The notes: generated by a model not told the origin, from the letters alone. Counted from the stretch's first letter, positions 35,545 through 45,740 are shown. The stretch is DNA of 64,000 nucleotides from Planococcus halocryophilus (GCF_001687585.2 NZ_CP016537.2:1522001-1586000); one strand, 5' to 3'. Translations and numbers: made by a program.

Positions 35545-36549
35545 ATGGCTACGAAACATGAAGAAATTGGTTTAACGAATGAAGATGTACTAAAAATGTA
35601 TGAAACGATGTTAATGGCGCGTCGCGTGGATGAACGCATGTGGTTATTAAACCGTGCAGGTAAAATTCCTTTTGTGATTTCTTGTCAAGGTCAAGAAGCG
35701 GCGCAAGTTGGCGCTGCGTTTGCACTTGATAATTCAAAAGATTATATCGCGCCTTACTACCGCGATATCGGTGTGGTCCTTCATTTTGGTATGACGCCAA
35801 AAGAATTGATGCTTTCAGCTTTTGCTAAAGCAGAAGACCCGAACTCAGGTGGACGTCAAATGCCTGGTCATTTCGGTCAAAAAAGCAACCGTATTTTAAC
35901 TGGATCTTCACCTGTTACGACACAATTGCCACACGCAGTAGGCGTCGCTTTAGCAGGGAAAATGAAGAAAAAAGATTTCATTACATTCACAACACTTGGT
36001 GAAGGTTCTTCTAACCAAGGAGATTTCCACGAAGGCATGAACTTTGCTGGTGTACATAAATTGCCAGTTATTATTATGGTCGAAAACAACAAATACGCAA
36101 TTTCAGTACCTGTTGAACGTCAACTAGCTTGTAAAAACGTTTCTGACCGTGCAATCGGTTACGGAATGCCAGGTGTGACGATTGACGGCAACGACCCAAT
36201 TGAAGTTTACAAGCATGTTAAAGAAGCGGCTGATCGTGCGCGTCGCGGCGAAGGCCCAAGCTTGATCGAAACCGTTTCTGAACGTATGACTGCTCACTCT
36301 TCAGATGATGACCACCGTCAATACCGTTCAGCAGACGAATTGGCAGCACAAAAATCAACAGATCCAATTTTGACATTTGGTGCTTATTTGAAAGAAAACG
36401 GTGTGATGAACGATGAATTAGAAAAAGAAATTAATGATCGCATTATGGTAATTGTCAATGAAGCAACAGATTATGCCGAAGAAGCACCGTATGCTCCACC
36501 AGAACATGCGATGAAATATGTCTATGCCGAAGAAGGAGGAGACGAATAA
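35545..36549 (+). CDS. bkdAA: Branched-chain 2-oxoacid dehydrogenase E1 alpha
   Basis: Thiamine-diphosphate-binding alpha subunit that decarboxylates branched-chain 2-keto acids. GGRQMPGHFGQK and the ThDP motif LGEGSSNQGDFHEGMNFAGV through NNKYAISVP are clear; AHSSDDDHRQYR is the phosphorylation-loop region. 334 residues from ATG 35545 after AAAGGAGG. The stop overlaps the bkdAB start by one base. Confidence 0.96.
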   Translation: MATKHEEIGLTNEDVLKMYETMLMARRVDERMWLLNRAGKIPFVISCQGQEAAQVGAAFALDNSKDYIAPYYRDIGVVLHFGMTPKELMLSAFAKAEDPNSGGRQMPGHFGQKSNRILTGSSPVTTQLPHAVGVALAGKMKKKDFITFTTLGEGSSNQGDFHEGMNFAGVHKLPVIIMVENNKYAISVPVERQLACKNVSDRAIGYGMPGVTIDGNDPIEVYKHVKEAADRARRGEGPSLIETVSERMTAHSSDDDHRQYRSADELAAQKSTDPILTFGAYLKENGVMNDELEKEINDRIMVIVNEATDYAEEAPYAPPEHAMKYVYAEEGGDE

Positions 36550-37532
36550 TGGCTATTATGTCTTATATAGATGCCATCACGCTTGCCATGAAAGAAGAAA
36601 TGGAACGTGACGAAAACGTTTTTGTTCTCGGAGAAGATGTCGGTAAAAAAGGTGGCGTTTTTAAAGCGACTCAAGGTCTTTACGATCAATTCGGAGAAGA
36701 TCGCGTATTAGATACACCACTTGCAGAATCAGCAATTGCTGGTGTTGGAATTGGTGCTGCAATGTACGGATTACGCCCAATTGCAGAAATGCAATTTGCG
36801 GATTTCATCATGCCTGCTATTAACCAAATTATTTCTGAAGCTTCACGTATCCGTTACCGTTCAAATAACGACTGGAGTTGTCCAATTGTTTTCCGCGCAC
36901 CATTTGGCGGCGGTGTTCACGGCGCTCTTTATCATTCTCAGTCGGTAGAAGCGATTTTCGCGAACCAACCTGGCTTGAAAATTGTTATTCCGTCTACACC
37001 ATACGATGCAAAAGGTTTGTTAAAATCGGCAATTCGCGATGAAGATCCAGTAATGTTCTTTGAACACAAACGTGCGTATCGCCTGATTAAAGGTGAAGTA
37101 CCAGAAGAAGATTACACAATCGAAATCGGTAAAGCAGACGTTAAACGCGAAGGTGAAGATATTACAGTTATCACTTACGGTTTAGCAGTCCACTTTGCAC
37201 TTCAAGCAGCAGAACGTTTAGCAGAAGATGGAATTTCTGCGCATGTTCTTGATTTGCGCACAATTTATCCATTGGATAAAGAAGGCATTATCGAAGCTGC
37301 CAAGAAAACAGGTAAAGTGTTGCTAGTTACAGAAGACAATAAAGAAGGAAGCATCATCGGAGAAGTAGCAGCGATTATCGCTGAAAACTGCCTATTCGAT
37401 CTAGACGCTCCAATCAAACGTCTAGCTGGACCTGATATTCCGGCAATGGCTTACGCACCAACTATGGAGAAATTCTTCATGATCAACCCAGACAAAGTAG
37501 AAAAAGCTATGAGAGAACTAGCTGAATTTTAA
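36549..37532 (+). CDS. bkdAB: Branched-chain 2-oxoacid dehydrogenase E1 beta
   Basis: Beta subunit of E1, forming a heterotetramer with BkdAA. Hallmarks: LGEDVGKKGGVFKATQGL, DTPLAESAIAGVGIGAAMYG, FGGGVHGALYHSQSVEAIF and HVLDLRTIYPLD. 327 residues, translationally coupled to bkdAA. An 89-bp gap with a truncated repeat copy separates it from bkdB. Confidence 0.96.
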   Translation: MAIMSYIDAITLAMKEEMERDENVFVLGEDVGKKGGVFKATQGLYDQFGEDRVLDTPLAESAIAGVGIGAAMYGLRPIAEMQFADFIMPAINQIISEASRIRYRSNNDWSCPIVFRAPFGGGVHGALYHSQSVEAIFANQPGLKIVIPSTPYDAKGLLKSAIRDEDPVMFFEHKRAYRLIKGEVPEEDYTIEIGKADVKREGEDITVITYGLAVHFALQAAERLAEDGISAHVLDLRTIYPLDKEGIIEAAKKTGKVLLVTEDNKEGSIIGEVAAIIAENCLFDLDAPIKRLAGPDIPAMAYAPTMEKFFMINPDKVEKAMRELAEF

Positions 37533-37533
37533 A

Positions 37534-37586
37534 ACGAAAAGCGTAAGCGCCCATGTAGATTCGACGGGCATAAGCCGCTCTCTACC
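37534..37586 (+). repeat. Solo half-copy of the 122-bp structured repeat
   Basis: ACGAAAAGCGTAAGCGCCC then GTAGATTCGACGGGCATAAG resembles the left half of the tandem repeats at 45462-45730 (AAAAGCGGAAGC, TTAGATTCGACAGGCATAAG). The right half is absent. A local GCCC/GGGC hairpin is possible. It lies within the bkd operon. Confidence 0.6.
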
Positions 37587-37621
37587 AAATAACCGTTCGA
37601 TCAAGTAAAGGAGGAAATCCC

Positions 37622-38929
37622 TTGGCTATTGAAAACATAAAAATGCCTCAATTGGGCGAAAGTGTTACAGAAGGTACAATTGAAAAATGGCTCGTCCAGC
37701 CAGGCGACCATGTCAATAAATACGACCCGCTTGCTGAAGTCAATACAGATAAAGTAACAGCGGAAGTGCCATCTTCTTTCACAGGAATCATTAAAGAATT
37801 GATTGCTTCAGAAGGAGAAACTTTAGCGGTAGGTGAAATCGTTTGTACAATTGAGACAGAAGGCGGAAGCGCTGCAGCTGTCGAAGAAGAAAAACCTGCA
37901 ACTGAAGAAAAACCAGTTGATAAAAAAGAAGAGTCAAAAACTTCTTCTACACCAGTGAAACCTTCTGGAGCAAAAGGACGCTATTCACCAGCTGTATTGC
38001 GTTTAGCTCAAGACCATGACATTGATTTAGCGCAAGTTGAGGGCTCAGGTAATGAAGGCCGCATCACGCGTAAAGATTTGATGAAGTTAATCGACAGCGG
38101 CAACATTCCGAAAGCTGGAGATGCTCCGGCAGCTCAAGCGGCTCCGACACAACAAGAACAACCAGCTGCTCAACCGTCAGCTCCTGCTGCGCCTAAAGCT
38201 GCTTCTGCTCCAATTGAAAGCGCGCCTGGCGATATCGAAATTCCAGTCTCTGGCGTACGTAAAGCGATTGCGGCGAATATGCTGAAAAGTAAACATGAAG
38301 CTCCGCATGCATGGATGATGATTGAAGTAGATGTAACAAATCTAGTTCAGTACCGCGACTCCATTAAAGGCGAATTCAAGAAAAAAGAAGGCTTTAACAT
38401 TACGTATTTCACTTTCTTCGTTAAAGCTGTTTCACAAGCTTTAAAAGAATTCCCGATGATGAACTCCATGTGGGCTGGCGATAAAATTATCCAGAAAAAA
38501 GATATTAATATTTCAATCGCTGTAGCTTCTGACAGTGCCCTGTTTGTACCGGTTATCAAAAATTCTGATGAAAAATCAGTTAAAGGGATCGGCAAAGAAG
38601 TAAACGAATTGGCGCTTAAAGCACGTTCTGGTAAATTGAAATCTGCTGATATGCAAGGTGGTACATTTACGGTTAATAATACTGGATCGTTTGGTTCTGT
38701 TCAGTCGATGGGGATTATCAATCATCCACAAGCTGCCATTATGCAAGTCGAGTCAATCGTAAAACGTCCTGTAATTATGGACAACGGAATGATTGCTGCC
38801 CGTGATATGGTAAACCTTTGTTTATCACTAGATCACCGAGTTCTTGACGGTCTTGTTTGCGGTCAATTCTTGGCACGTGTTAAAGAAATTTTAGAAAATA
38901 TGTCAAAAGAAAATACATCTGTTTATTAA
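37622..38929 (+). CDS. bkdB: Branched-chain 2-oxoacid dehydrogenase E2 (lipoamide acyltransferase)
   Basis: Core acyltransferase. One lipoyl domain (about 1-80; lipoylation lysine in NTDKVTAEVPS), Ala/Pro/Glu-rich linkers, a peripheral subunit-binding domain (YSPAVLRLAQDHDIDLAQVE), and a catalytic domain ending with LSLDHRVLDGLVCGQFLA containing the HRxxDG active site. 435 residues. TTG start at 37622 after AAAGGAGG. Last gene of the operon; a terminator follows. Confidence 0.96.
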   Translation: MAIENIKMPQLGESVTEGTIEKWLVQPGDHVNKYDPLAEVNTDKVTAEVPSSFTGIIKELIASEGETLAVGEIVCTIETEGGSAAAVEEEKPATEEKPVDKKEESKTSSTPVKPSGAKGRYSPAVLRLAQDHDIDLAQVEGSGNEGRITRKDLMKLIDSGNIPKAGDAPAAQAAPTQQEQPAAQPSAPAAPKAASAPIESAPGDIEIPVSGVRKAIAANMLKSKHEAPHAWMMIEVDVTNLVQYRDSIKGEFKKKEGFNITYFTFFVKAVSQALKEFPMMNSMWAGDKIIQKKDINISIAVASDSALFVPVIKNSDEKSVKGIGKEVNELALKARSGKLKSADMQGGTFTVNNTGSFGSVQSMGIINHPQAAIMQVESIVKRPVIMDNGMIAARDMVNLCLSLDHRVLDGLVCGQFLARVKEILENMSKENTSVY

Positions 38930-38931
38930 GA

Positions 38932-38967
38932 AAAGCTGGAGTCTTCGGACTTCAAGCTTTTTTTTCT
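38932..38967 (+). terminator. Terminator of the bkd operon
   Basis: AAAAGCT-GGAGTC pairs with GACTTC-AAGCTTTT around TTCG, followed by a T-run. Confidence 0.8.
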
Positions 38968-38995
38968 TTAATGTCTGCGCCTAGTCGGGTAAAAT
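38967..38995 (+). promoter_or_regulatory. Candidate promoter of mutA-mutB-meaB
   Basis: TTTAAT (38967-38972) and TAAAAT (38990-38995), 17 bp apart, in the gap between the bkd terminator and mutA. Confidence 0.4.
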
Positions 38996-39026
38996 GAAAG
39001 TAGATAGCCTTTAAGGAGGGAATAGT

Positions 39027-40721
39027 TTGACAATCGAATCGATGAAAAACACAAAATTTCCAACTCATACATATAGTGAATGGCAACAAGCAGCTGAAAA
39101 AGCGATTAAAGGAAAGTCTTTTGAAGAAACTTTGAAAACGCCTACAATTGAAGATGTTACACTTGAACCTTTATACACGAAAGACATGCTTGATCAATTA
39201 GGGAGCTATGTACCCGCTCAAGTTGCAGCTATACAACATGGCAAACATCAACCGAGCTGGCTAGTTTCTCAAGAAGTAACAGCAGACTCTGCAGACGAAT
39301 ATTTAACCTTAATGAAAGACGATCTATTGCGTGGAAATGAAACTGTCGTTTATACAGGTTTCCGTAAATTTGAATGGACAGACGAACAATTAAACGAATT
39401 GGCCAAACTGCTTGTTGAGTACCCGCTGTACTTTAAAGTGTCGGGAGATGACCAAAATGTTTTACGGGTTTTTGATTTTATCGCTCCAGAAAAACGATCA
39501 CAACTACAAGGTGTAATCTTTTCTGAAGAACCAGTTAACGCGCCAGAAAACGTACGCACACGACTAGTGGATACCATTCCTATTCATCATGCAGGAGGAA
39601 CAGCAGTACATGAACTAGGAGTTGCACTCAGTATTTTGTCAGAACAAATGATCGATGCTGACTTTACTAAAAGCGCTAAAAATACGTGGATTCGTTTTGC
39701 AGTGGATACTCAATTTTTCCAAGAAATTGCTAAATTACGTGCATTCCGTGTATTGTGGCAAGCTTTTTGCTCAGCATATGGGGATGAAACGCCAACGATT
39801 CCTGTATTTACAGAAACGTCAGTTCGTTCTTATTCAAAGCTTGACCCTTATGTCAATTTACTGCGAGCAGGAAATTCAACGTTTGCAGCAGTTCTCGGTG
39901 GTACAGATGCGCATACCGTACATCCGCATGATTTTTTGACAGAGTCTGATTTATCGAGCCGTCGTATTGCGCGTAATGTGCAACTAGTGATCAAAGAAGA
40001 AGCTCATGTATCGCATGTTGTAGACCCTTCTGCAGGTTCGTATTTTATCGAAACATTAACGAAAGAATATGTTGAAGCGGCATGGAATTATTTCTTGGAG
40101 ATTGAAAATATTGGCGGCTATTCTGAAGCTGTTAAATCAGGATGGCTGACAGATGATATTCAAGCAAAATGGATCGAGCGAGAACAAAATGTAGCGACAC
40201 GTAAACAATCGCTTATTGGTACGAATATTTATGCGAATCCACAAGAAACCGTTAAAAATGTTAAAACAGATGACAGTCACATAGAATACATGACAGCTAA
40301 ACGATTAGCGATACCTTTTGAAAAGCTTCGTGCGAAAAGCAAAGCAACAAACTTAAAATCAGCAATTATTTTATTGGAACCATTAAAAAGTATTAAAGCT
40401 CAAGTTGATTTTGTATCTGGATTTCTTGCGGTGGGCGGAATTAGAGCGAAGGTAAGTGGCCATTTACAGACTGCTGAAGAAATCAATTTATTCTTAAAAA
40501 ATGAAAGTCTGGATTATGCGGTGTTTTGCGGGTCGAAACAAGCGATTGCTAGCATAGTTCCAGCGTTAAATACTCAAACAAGTATTGATCTTGCCGGTAA
40601 GTATACGAGAGAACAATTAGCTGAATGGCAACAATATGGTATTAAAGACACAATTTATTCTGGCAAACACATTACTTCCAAGCTTGAGAAAATTCTTGCT
40701 TTAGGAAAGGAGGCGCAATAA
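39027..40721 (+). CDS. mutA: Methylmalonyl-CoA mutase small subunit (non-catalytic)
   Basis: Partner subunit of the heterodimeric methylmalonyl-CoA mutase. It has a mutase-type TIM-barrel domain ([41 protein letters not shown]) and a C-terminal flavodoxin-like domain that lacks the DxHxxG cobalamin motif found in MutB, as expected. 564 residues; TTG start 39027 after AAGGAGGG. Stop and mutB start overlap by one base. Confidence 0.9.
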   Translation: MTIESMKNTKFPTHTYSEWQQAAEKAIKGKSFEETLKTPTIEDVTLEPLYTKDMLDQLGSYVPAQVAAIQHGKHQPSWLVSQEVTADSADEYLTLMKDDLLRGNETVVYTGFRKFEWTDEQLNELAKLLVEYPLYFKVSGDDQNVLRVFDFIAPEKRSQLQGVIFSEEPVNAPENVRTRLVDTIPIHHAGGTAVHELGVALSILSEQMIDADFTKSAKNTWIRFAVDTQFFQEIAKLRAFRVLWQAFCSAYGDETPTIPVFTETSVRSYSKLDPYVNLLRAGNSTFAAVLGGTDAHTVHPHDFLTESDLSSRRIARNVQLVIKEEAHVSHVVDPSAGSYFIETLTKEYVEAAWNYFLEIENIGGYSEAVKSGWLTDDIQAKWIEREQNVATRKQSLIGTNIYANPQETVKNVKTDDSHIEYMTAKRLAIPFEKLRAKSKATNLKSAIILLEPLKSIKAQVDFVSGFLAVGGIRAKVSGHLQTAEEINLFLKNESLDYAVFCGSKQAIASIVPALNTQTSIDLAGKYTREQLAEWQQYGIKDTIYSGKHITSKLEKILALGKEAQ

Positions 40722-42868
40722 TGACTAAGCCCGATTTTTCCAAAATAACGTTAAATGATTTAGCCGTTGCAGCTAAGACGGTCGAACATCAAAATCCTTT
40801 TACTACAAATGAAGGCATTGATATTAAGCAAAGTTATACAAAAGAAGATATCGAATTTCTAGAAGAAAGTATGCCAGGATTTGCGCCTAACTTACGTGGA
40901 CCTTATCCGACGATGTACGTATCACGTCCGTGGACCGTGCGCCAATATGCTGGGTTCTCAACAGCAGAAGAAAGTAATGCCTTTTACCGCCGAAACTTAG
41001 CGATGGGACAAAAAGGCTTGTCTGTAGCGTTCGACTTGGCAACGCATCGTGGCTATGATTCAGATCATGAGCGAGTTGTTGGAGACGTAGGAAAAGCTGG
41101 TGTTGCAATCGATAGCGTAGAAGATATGAAAATATTGTTTGATGGCATTCCGTTAGATCAAATGTCTGTTTCCATGACGATGAACGGTGCAGTTGTTCCG
41201 ATTATGGCGTTCTTTATCGTAGCAGCTGAAGAGCAAGGCGTGTCTCCTGATAAATTAGCAGGAACAATTCAAAACGATATTTTAAAAGAATATATGGTAC
41301 GCAATACATATATTTATCCTCCAGCAATGTCTATGCAAATTATTGCGGATATTTTTAAATATACATCTAACCATATGCAGAAATTTAACTCGATTTCTAT
41401 TTCTGGCTACCACATTCAAGAAGCAGGCGCGACAGCGGACCTTGAGCTAGCTTATACACTTGCAGATGGTCTTGAGTACGTTCGTACTGGCCTTAAAGCA
41501 GGTATAGATATCGATCATTTTGCACCACGTTTGTCGTTTTTCTGGGGCATTGGGATGAATTATTTCATGGAAGTCGCGAAAATGCGAGCAGGACGTGAAA
41601 TTTGGGCGAAAATGATGAAGACGTTTAATCCGAAAAACGATAAAGCCCTCGCTTTACGTACGCATTCGCAAACATCGGGTTGGAGTTTAACAGAACAAGA
41701 TCCGTTTAATAATGTTACGCGCACATTAATTGAAGCGAATGCGGCGGCCATGGGTCATACGCAATCACTTCATACCAATGCGCTTGACGAAGCGATAGCG
41801 TTGCCAACAGATTTTTCTGCACGAATTGCACGTAATACGCAATTATTTCTTCAAGAAGAAACGATGATGACAAATGTCATTGACCCCTGGGGTGGATCGT
41901 ATTATGTTGAATCCCTAACAAAAGAATTAGTAGAAAAAGCGTGGGAACTGATAGAAGAAGTTGAAGAACTTGGTGGCATGGCAAAAGCGATTGAAACCGG
42001 CTTGCCGAAAATGCGCATCGAAGAAGCAGCAGCAAAAAAACAAGCGCAAATCGATTCGAATGAAGAAACCATTATCGGTGTTAACCGTTATCGTTTAGAT
42101 CAAGAAGATCCAATCGATATTTTAAATATAGATAATACAATGGTTCGAAAAACGCAAATTGAGCGACTAGATCGCATGAAAGCAAATCGCGATGGTGAAA
42201 AAGTGTCAGCGTCGCTAGAAAAATTAACGCTAGCCGCTCAAAGTGGAGAAGACAATATTTTGGCTTGTGCCATTGAAGCAGCACGACACCGAGCATCTCT
42301 TGGTGAAATTTCCGATGCCATCGAGAAAGCATCTGGAAGACATAAGGCGGTGATTCGTTCAGTGAGTGGTGTTTATAGTTCGAATTTTTCTAACCAGCAA
42401 GAAATGGAAATCGTTAAAGAAATGACTGAAGACTTTATTGAAAACGAAGGACGCCGGCCACGTATTTTGATCGCTAAAATGGGTCAAGATGGTCATGACC
42501 GTGGTGCGAAAGTAATTGCGACTGCTTTTGCCGACTTGGGCTTTGACGTTGATATCGGCCCGTTGTTCCAAACACCTGCAGAAACAGCTCAACAAGCAGT
42601 GGAAAATGATGTACACGTTATTGGTGTGAGTTCGCTTGCGGCGGGTCACATGACACTAGTACCAGACTTGAAAGCGGAACTCGCGAAAATTGGTCGGGAA
42701 GATATATTGATTGTTGTTGGTGGAGTTATCCCTGCACAAGATTACGAGTTTTTACGTAATAATGGAGCGAGTGCTATTTTTGGTCCTGGTACGGTTATTC
42801 CAGTCGCTGCACAAAAAGTAATTGAAGAAATTTATGTGCAACTTGGTTATGAGGAAGTGGCTGACTGA
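40721..42868 (+). CDS. mutB: Methylmalonyl-CoA mutase large, catalytic subunit
   Basis: Adenosylcobalamin-dependent isomerisation of (R)-methylmalonyl-CoA to succinyl-CoA. Substrate-binding barrel with [20 protein letters not shown] and [21 protein letters not shown]-terminal B12 domain with the axial histidine in [16 protein letters not shown] and [14 protein letters not shown]. 715 residues. Coupled to mutA and meaB by one-base overlaps at both ends. Confidence 0.97.
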   Translation: MTKPDFSKITLNDLAVAAKTVEHQNPFTTNEGIDIKQSYTKEDIEFLEESMPGFAPNLRGPYPTMYVSRPWTVRQYAGFSTAEESNAFYRRNLAMGQKGLSVAFDLATHRGYDSDHERVVGDVGKAGVAIDSVEDMKILFDGIPLDQMSVSMTMNGAVVPIMAFFIVAAEEQGVSPDKLAGTIQNDILKEYMVRNTYIYPPAMSMQIIADIFKYTSNHMQKFNSISISGYHIQEAGATADLELAYTLADGLEYVRTGLKAGIDIDHFAPRLSFFWGIGMNYFMEVAKMRAGREIWAKMMKTFNPKNDKALALRTHSQTSGWSLTEQDPFNNVTRTLIEANAAAMGHTQSLHTNALDEAIALPTDFSARIARNTQLFLQEETMMTNVIDPWGGSYYVESLTKELVEKAWELIEEVEELGGMAKAIETGLPKMRIEEAAAKKQAQIDSNEETIIGVNRYRLDQEDPIDILNIDNTMVRKTQIERLDRMKANRDGEKVSASLEKLTLAAQSGEDNILACAIEAARHRASLGEISDAIEKASGRHKAVIRSVSGVYSSNFSNQQEMEIVKEMTEDFIENEGRRPRILIAKMGQDGHDRGAKVIATAFADLGFDVDIGPLFQTPAETAQQAVENDVHVIGVSSLAAGHMTLVPDLKAELAKIGREDILIVVGGVIPAQDYEFLRNNGASAIFGPGTVIPVAAQKVIEEIYVQLGYEEVAD

Positions 42869-43935
42869 TGAGCCACGAAAAAAACTCCAGGCGTGTAATG
42901 GAAGGTGTTCATGAAGCGCATGATGGCATGAAAACTTTGCCACGGAAAAAGTTTAAAAAACCCGATTCCGGTAAACTGGATATTCAAGAAATTGCGCAAG
43001 GGGTTAAAAGTGGATCGCGTCTGTATCTTGGAAAAGCGATTACTTTACTGGAAAGTTCAAATCCTGAACATAAACAAAATGGCCAAGAACTATTAAATCA
43101 ATTGTTACCTGACACGGGCAATAGTTTACGCCTCGGCATTACAGGTGTTCCGGGAGCGGGGAAAAGTACGTTTATCGAAACCTTTGGTGAAATGTTAACG
43201 AGTCTTGGTCATCGTGTAGCAGTGCTAGCAATTGATCCAAGCTCTTCACTGACGGGTGGCAGTATACTTGGTGACAAAACCCGTATGGAACAGCTCGCAC
43301 GCAATCCGAAAGCCTTTATCCGACCTTCTCCAACTGCTGGTACACTTGGTGGAGTGCATAAGAAGACGCGTGAAACAATGTTATTATGTGAAGCGGCAGG
43401 ATATGATATTATTCTGGTGGAAACAGTAGGTGTCGGTCAAAGTGAAACTTTGGTTCGCGGAATGGTTGATATGTTCTTGTTGCTCGTTTTAACGGGAGCG
43501 GGAGACGAGTTACAAGGTATGAAAAAAGGGATACTAGAATTGGCGGATGCAATTGTTGTTCATAAAGCAGACGGGGAAAATGCGCGTTTGGCCAAAAAGA
43601 CAGTTGCTGAATATAAACAAATGCTGCATTTTCTACAGCCTGCGACAGAAAGTTGGACTACTAAGCCAATTGCCGCTTCTTCTCTTGAAAGTACTGGCAT
43701 TCCAGATGTTTGGCAAATGATTCAAGAGTTTGAAACAGCGGTGAAAGATAGTGGTTATTGGAAAAAGCGCCGCCAAGAACAAACAAAAGACTGGTTCCGC
43801 TCGATGATTACAGACGAACTTCATAGCCGCTTTTTTGAAGATGCCAGTCGCAGGGAATTGGTCAAAGTACTGGAAAATCAAGTGCTCAATGATGAATTGA
43901 CGGTAGCTCAAGCGATTGTGCGACTTTTTGAGTAG
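42868..43935 (+). CDS. meaB: MeaB-type GTPase, methylmalonyl-CoA mutase chaperone
   Basis: G3E-family GTPase (ArgK/MeaB) that gates cofactor loading and protects methylmalonyl-CoA mutase. Walker A GVPGAGKSTFIETFG, VLAIDPSSSLTGGSILGDKTRM, VETVGVGQSE and the base-recognition VVHKADGENA. 355 residues. It overlaps mutB by one base, so mutase and chaperone are co-translated. Confidence 0.94.
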   Translation: MSHEKNSRRVMEGVHEAHDGMKTLPRKKFKKPDSGKLDIQEIAQGVKSGSRLYLGKAITLLESSNPEHKQNGQELLNQLLPDTGNSLRLGITGVPGAGKSTFIETFGEMLTSLGHRVAVLAIDPSSSLTGGSILGDKTRMEQLARNPKAFIRPSPTAGTLGGVHKKTRETMLLCEAAGYDIILVETVGVGQSETLVRGMVDMFLLLVLTGAGDELQGMKKGILELADAIVVHKADGENARLAKKTVAEYKQMLHFLQPATESWTTKPIAASSLESTGIPDVWQMIQEFETAVKDSGYWKKRRQEQTKDWFRSMITDELHSRFFEDASRRELVKVLENQVLNDELTVAQAIVRLFE

Positions 43936-43941
43936 GCTTTT

Positions 43942-43970
43942 TTGCAAGTCCGCTAAACACCTGCTATGAT
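43942..43970 (+). promoter_or_regulatory. Promoter of brxB
   Basis: TTGCAA (43942-43947) and TATGAT (43965-43970), 17 bp apart, directly upstream of brxB. Confidence 0.6.
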
Positions 43971-44000
43971 TAAGAAAGTAATAATAAGGAGTGGTATTTG

Positions 44001-44441
44001 ATGAGCATGGATTTTAACTTCCTGATGAACGATATAGCAACACAAGCACGCCAGGAATTGATTGATGGTGGATATACACAGTTGGAAACAGCTGAAGATG
44101 TGAACGAAGCTTTTTCTAAAGAAGGAACTAGCCTTGTTATGATTAACTCTGTATGTGGGTGTGCCGGCGGTATCGCTCGTCCAGCTGCATTACATTCGAT
44201 TCATTACGATAAACGCCCAGATAACTTGTTTACGGTTTTTGCCGGACAAGATAAAGAAGCAACTGCACAAGCGCGTGCGATTTTTGGGGATGACCACTTG
44301 CCATCTTCGCCATCTTTCGTTTTCTTAAAAGACGGGAAAATGGTTGATGAAATTGGCCGTCACGAAATTGAAGGTCATGATCCAATGTCTGTTATTACGC
44401 ATATTCAAGCAATATTCGAACAGCATTGCGACGAAGTTTAA
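44001..44441 (+). CDS. brxB: Bacilliredoxin, BrxA/BrxB (YphP/YqiW) family
   Basis: Small thiol protein that removes bacillithiol from S-bacillithiolated proteins. The CGC active site is in NSVCGCAGGIARPAA, preceded by a conserved MINS strand; HLPSSPSFVFLKDGK is also family-typical. 146 residues from ATG 44001 (MSMDFNFLM) after AAGGAGTGG. It sits before yqjA, as yqiW does in B. subtilis, which favours BrxB over BrxA. Confidence 0.92.
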   Translation: MSMDFNFLMNDIATQARQELIDGGYTQLETAEDVNEAFSKEGTSLVMINSVCGCAGGIARPAALHSIHYDKRPDNLFTVFAGQDKEATAQARAIFGDDHLPSSPSFVFLKDGKMVDEIGRHEIEGHDPMSVITHIQAIFEQHCDEV

Positions 44442-44446
44442 GAAGG

Positions 44447-44473
44447 AATGCCTCTTATGGAGGCATTTTTTTC
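44447..44473 (+). terminator. Terminator after brxB
   Basis: AATGCCTC (44447-44454) pairs with GAGGCATT (44460-44467), followed by TTTTT. Confidence 0.85.
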
Positions 44474-44495
44474 ATGTCAATAATTGGAGGAGACA

Positions 44496-45488
44496 ATGAA
44501 ATTGAATTTAAAGCCATATTCAATTGGGTATCGCACAATGAAAACTGCGTTAGGTGTAGCAATTGCTATTTATTTAGCGCAATTGTTGCAACTTGATTAT
44601 TATGTATCTGCCGGAATTTTGACGATTCTTTGCATTCAACCAACGAAAAAAAAGTCGATTCGTGCGGCGTTTTCTCGTTTTATTGCCAGTTTAATCGGCA
44701 TTGTTTTTGCGCTCATCTTTTTTGAAGGAATTGCATATCACCCGATTATCATAGGTGTCCTCATTGTTCTTTTTATCCCGTTATTGGTTACATTGCGATT
44801 TCAAGATGGCTTCGTCTCAAGTTCAGTTATTTTGATGCATATTTATGATGCCAAAAATCTAAGTTTCGATTTGTTAACCAATGAAATAGCGTTAATGATG
44901 GTTGGTTTTGGAACAGCATTAGCAGTCAATATGTATATGCCGAGTATTGAGAAAAAGCTAGAAAATTATCGCTATGAAATTGAAGGGTTGTACGCCTCTA
45001 TTTTTCGTGAAATTGCTGTTTACTTACGTGAAAGAGAATCGTTATGGAGCGGCAAGGAGTTAATGGATGCGAGAAAGTTATTAGAAAAGGCAAAAGCACT
45101 TGCCTATCAAGACGTTGAAAATCACATTACGCGTCATGAAAACAAATACTATCATTATTTTGAAATGCGTGAACAGCAACTTGAAATTATTGAACGCATC
45201 TTACCAAAAATCACAGCTTTGCCGGTCATTGTAGACCAAACCGACTTGGTTGCAGATTTTTTAGAAGATTTATCGGAACATGTACACTCAGGCAATACCG
45301 CTTATCGTTATATTTCAAAGCTGGATAAAGTAAAAGAAAACTTTGCTGAGCTACCACTGCCAAACAGCCACGAAAAATTCCTAGCAATGGCTGAGTTATA
45401 TCAAGTCATTCACGAAATGGAAGCCTATTTAGAAATCAAACAATCCTACAAAGGGTTTCATACAAGAAAAGCGGAAGTGCCTGTTTAG
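44496..45488 (+). CDS. yqjA: Aromatic acid exporter family membrane protein, YqjA type
   Basis: Four or five N-terminal membrane segments (ALGVAIAIYLAQLLQL, AGILTILCIQP, FIASLIGIVFALIFF, IIGVLIVLFIPLLV, MMVGFGTALAVNMY) followed by a long soluble helical domain of about 180 residues: the DUF939/FUSC-like exporter architecture. Substrate unknown. ATG 44496 after TTGGAGGAGAC. The last nine codons (TRKAEVPV and stop) are made of the first repeat copy at 45462, so the C-terminus has been set by that element. Confidence 0.85.
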   Translation: MKLNLKPYSIGYRTMKTALGVAIAIYLAQLLQLDYYVSAGILTILCIQPTKKKSIRAAFSRFIASLIGIVFALIFFEGIAYHPIIIGVLIVLFIPLLVTLRFQDGFVSSSVILMHIYDAKNLSFDLLTNEIALMMVGFGTALAVNMYMPSIEKKLENYRYEIEGLYASIFREIAVYLRERESLWSGKELMDARKLLEKAKALAYQDVENHITRHENKYYHYFEMREQQLEIIERILPKITALPVIVDQTDLVADFLEDLSEHVHSGNTAYRYISKLDKVKENFAELPLPNSHEKFLAMAELYQVIHEMEAYLEIKQSYKGFHTRKAEVPV

Positions 45489-45583
45489 CTCCGACAGGCA
45501 TAAGGCGGACAGTCGAAATGGCACTCTTTGCCACGTAGCGGGGTTGACTTATGACCCGAGGAGCTAGGCACTGGAGTCTAGAC
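45462..45583 (+). repeat. 122-bp structured repeat, copy 1
   Basis: Begins ACAAGAAAAGCGG and ends GAGTCTAGAC. It can fold into one long hairpin: AGTGCCT (45476-45482) with AGGCACT (45566-45572) and AGCTCC (45487-45492) with GGAGCT (45560-45565), with a GTTT bulge, then CATAAG/CTTATG, and an apical TGGCA/TGCCA. The start overlaps the yqjA 3' end. Confidence 0.85.
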
Positions 45584-45706
45584 ACAAGAAAAGCGGAAGC
45601 AGCCGTTTAGATTCGACAGGCATAAGGGGCACCGACGATGTGGCATTTTTTGCCACGGTGTCGGGGAAACTTATGACCCCGAGAATCTGGCTGCTGGAGT
45701 CTAGAC
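45584..45706 (+). repeat. 122-bp structured repeat, copy 2
   Basis: Same boundaries and architecture as copy 1 but with different stem bases: AGCAGCC (45598-45604) with GGCTGCT (45689-45695), and AGATTC (45609-45614) with GAATCT (45683-45688), the same GTTT bulge, CATAAG/CTTATG, and TGGCA/TGCCA. All stem changes relative to copy 1 keep pairing. Confidence 0.85.
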
Positions 45707-45730
45707 ACAAGAAAAGCGGAAGCAGCCGTT
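45707..45730 (+). repeat. Truncated third copy of the structured repeat
   Basis: Only the first 24 bp (ACAAGAAAAGCGGAAGCAGC and CGTT) are present, identical to copy 2, then the sequence changes to unrelated AT-rich DNA. Confidence 0.75.
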
Positions 45731-45740
45731 ACAAATTAAA

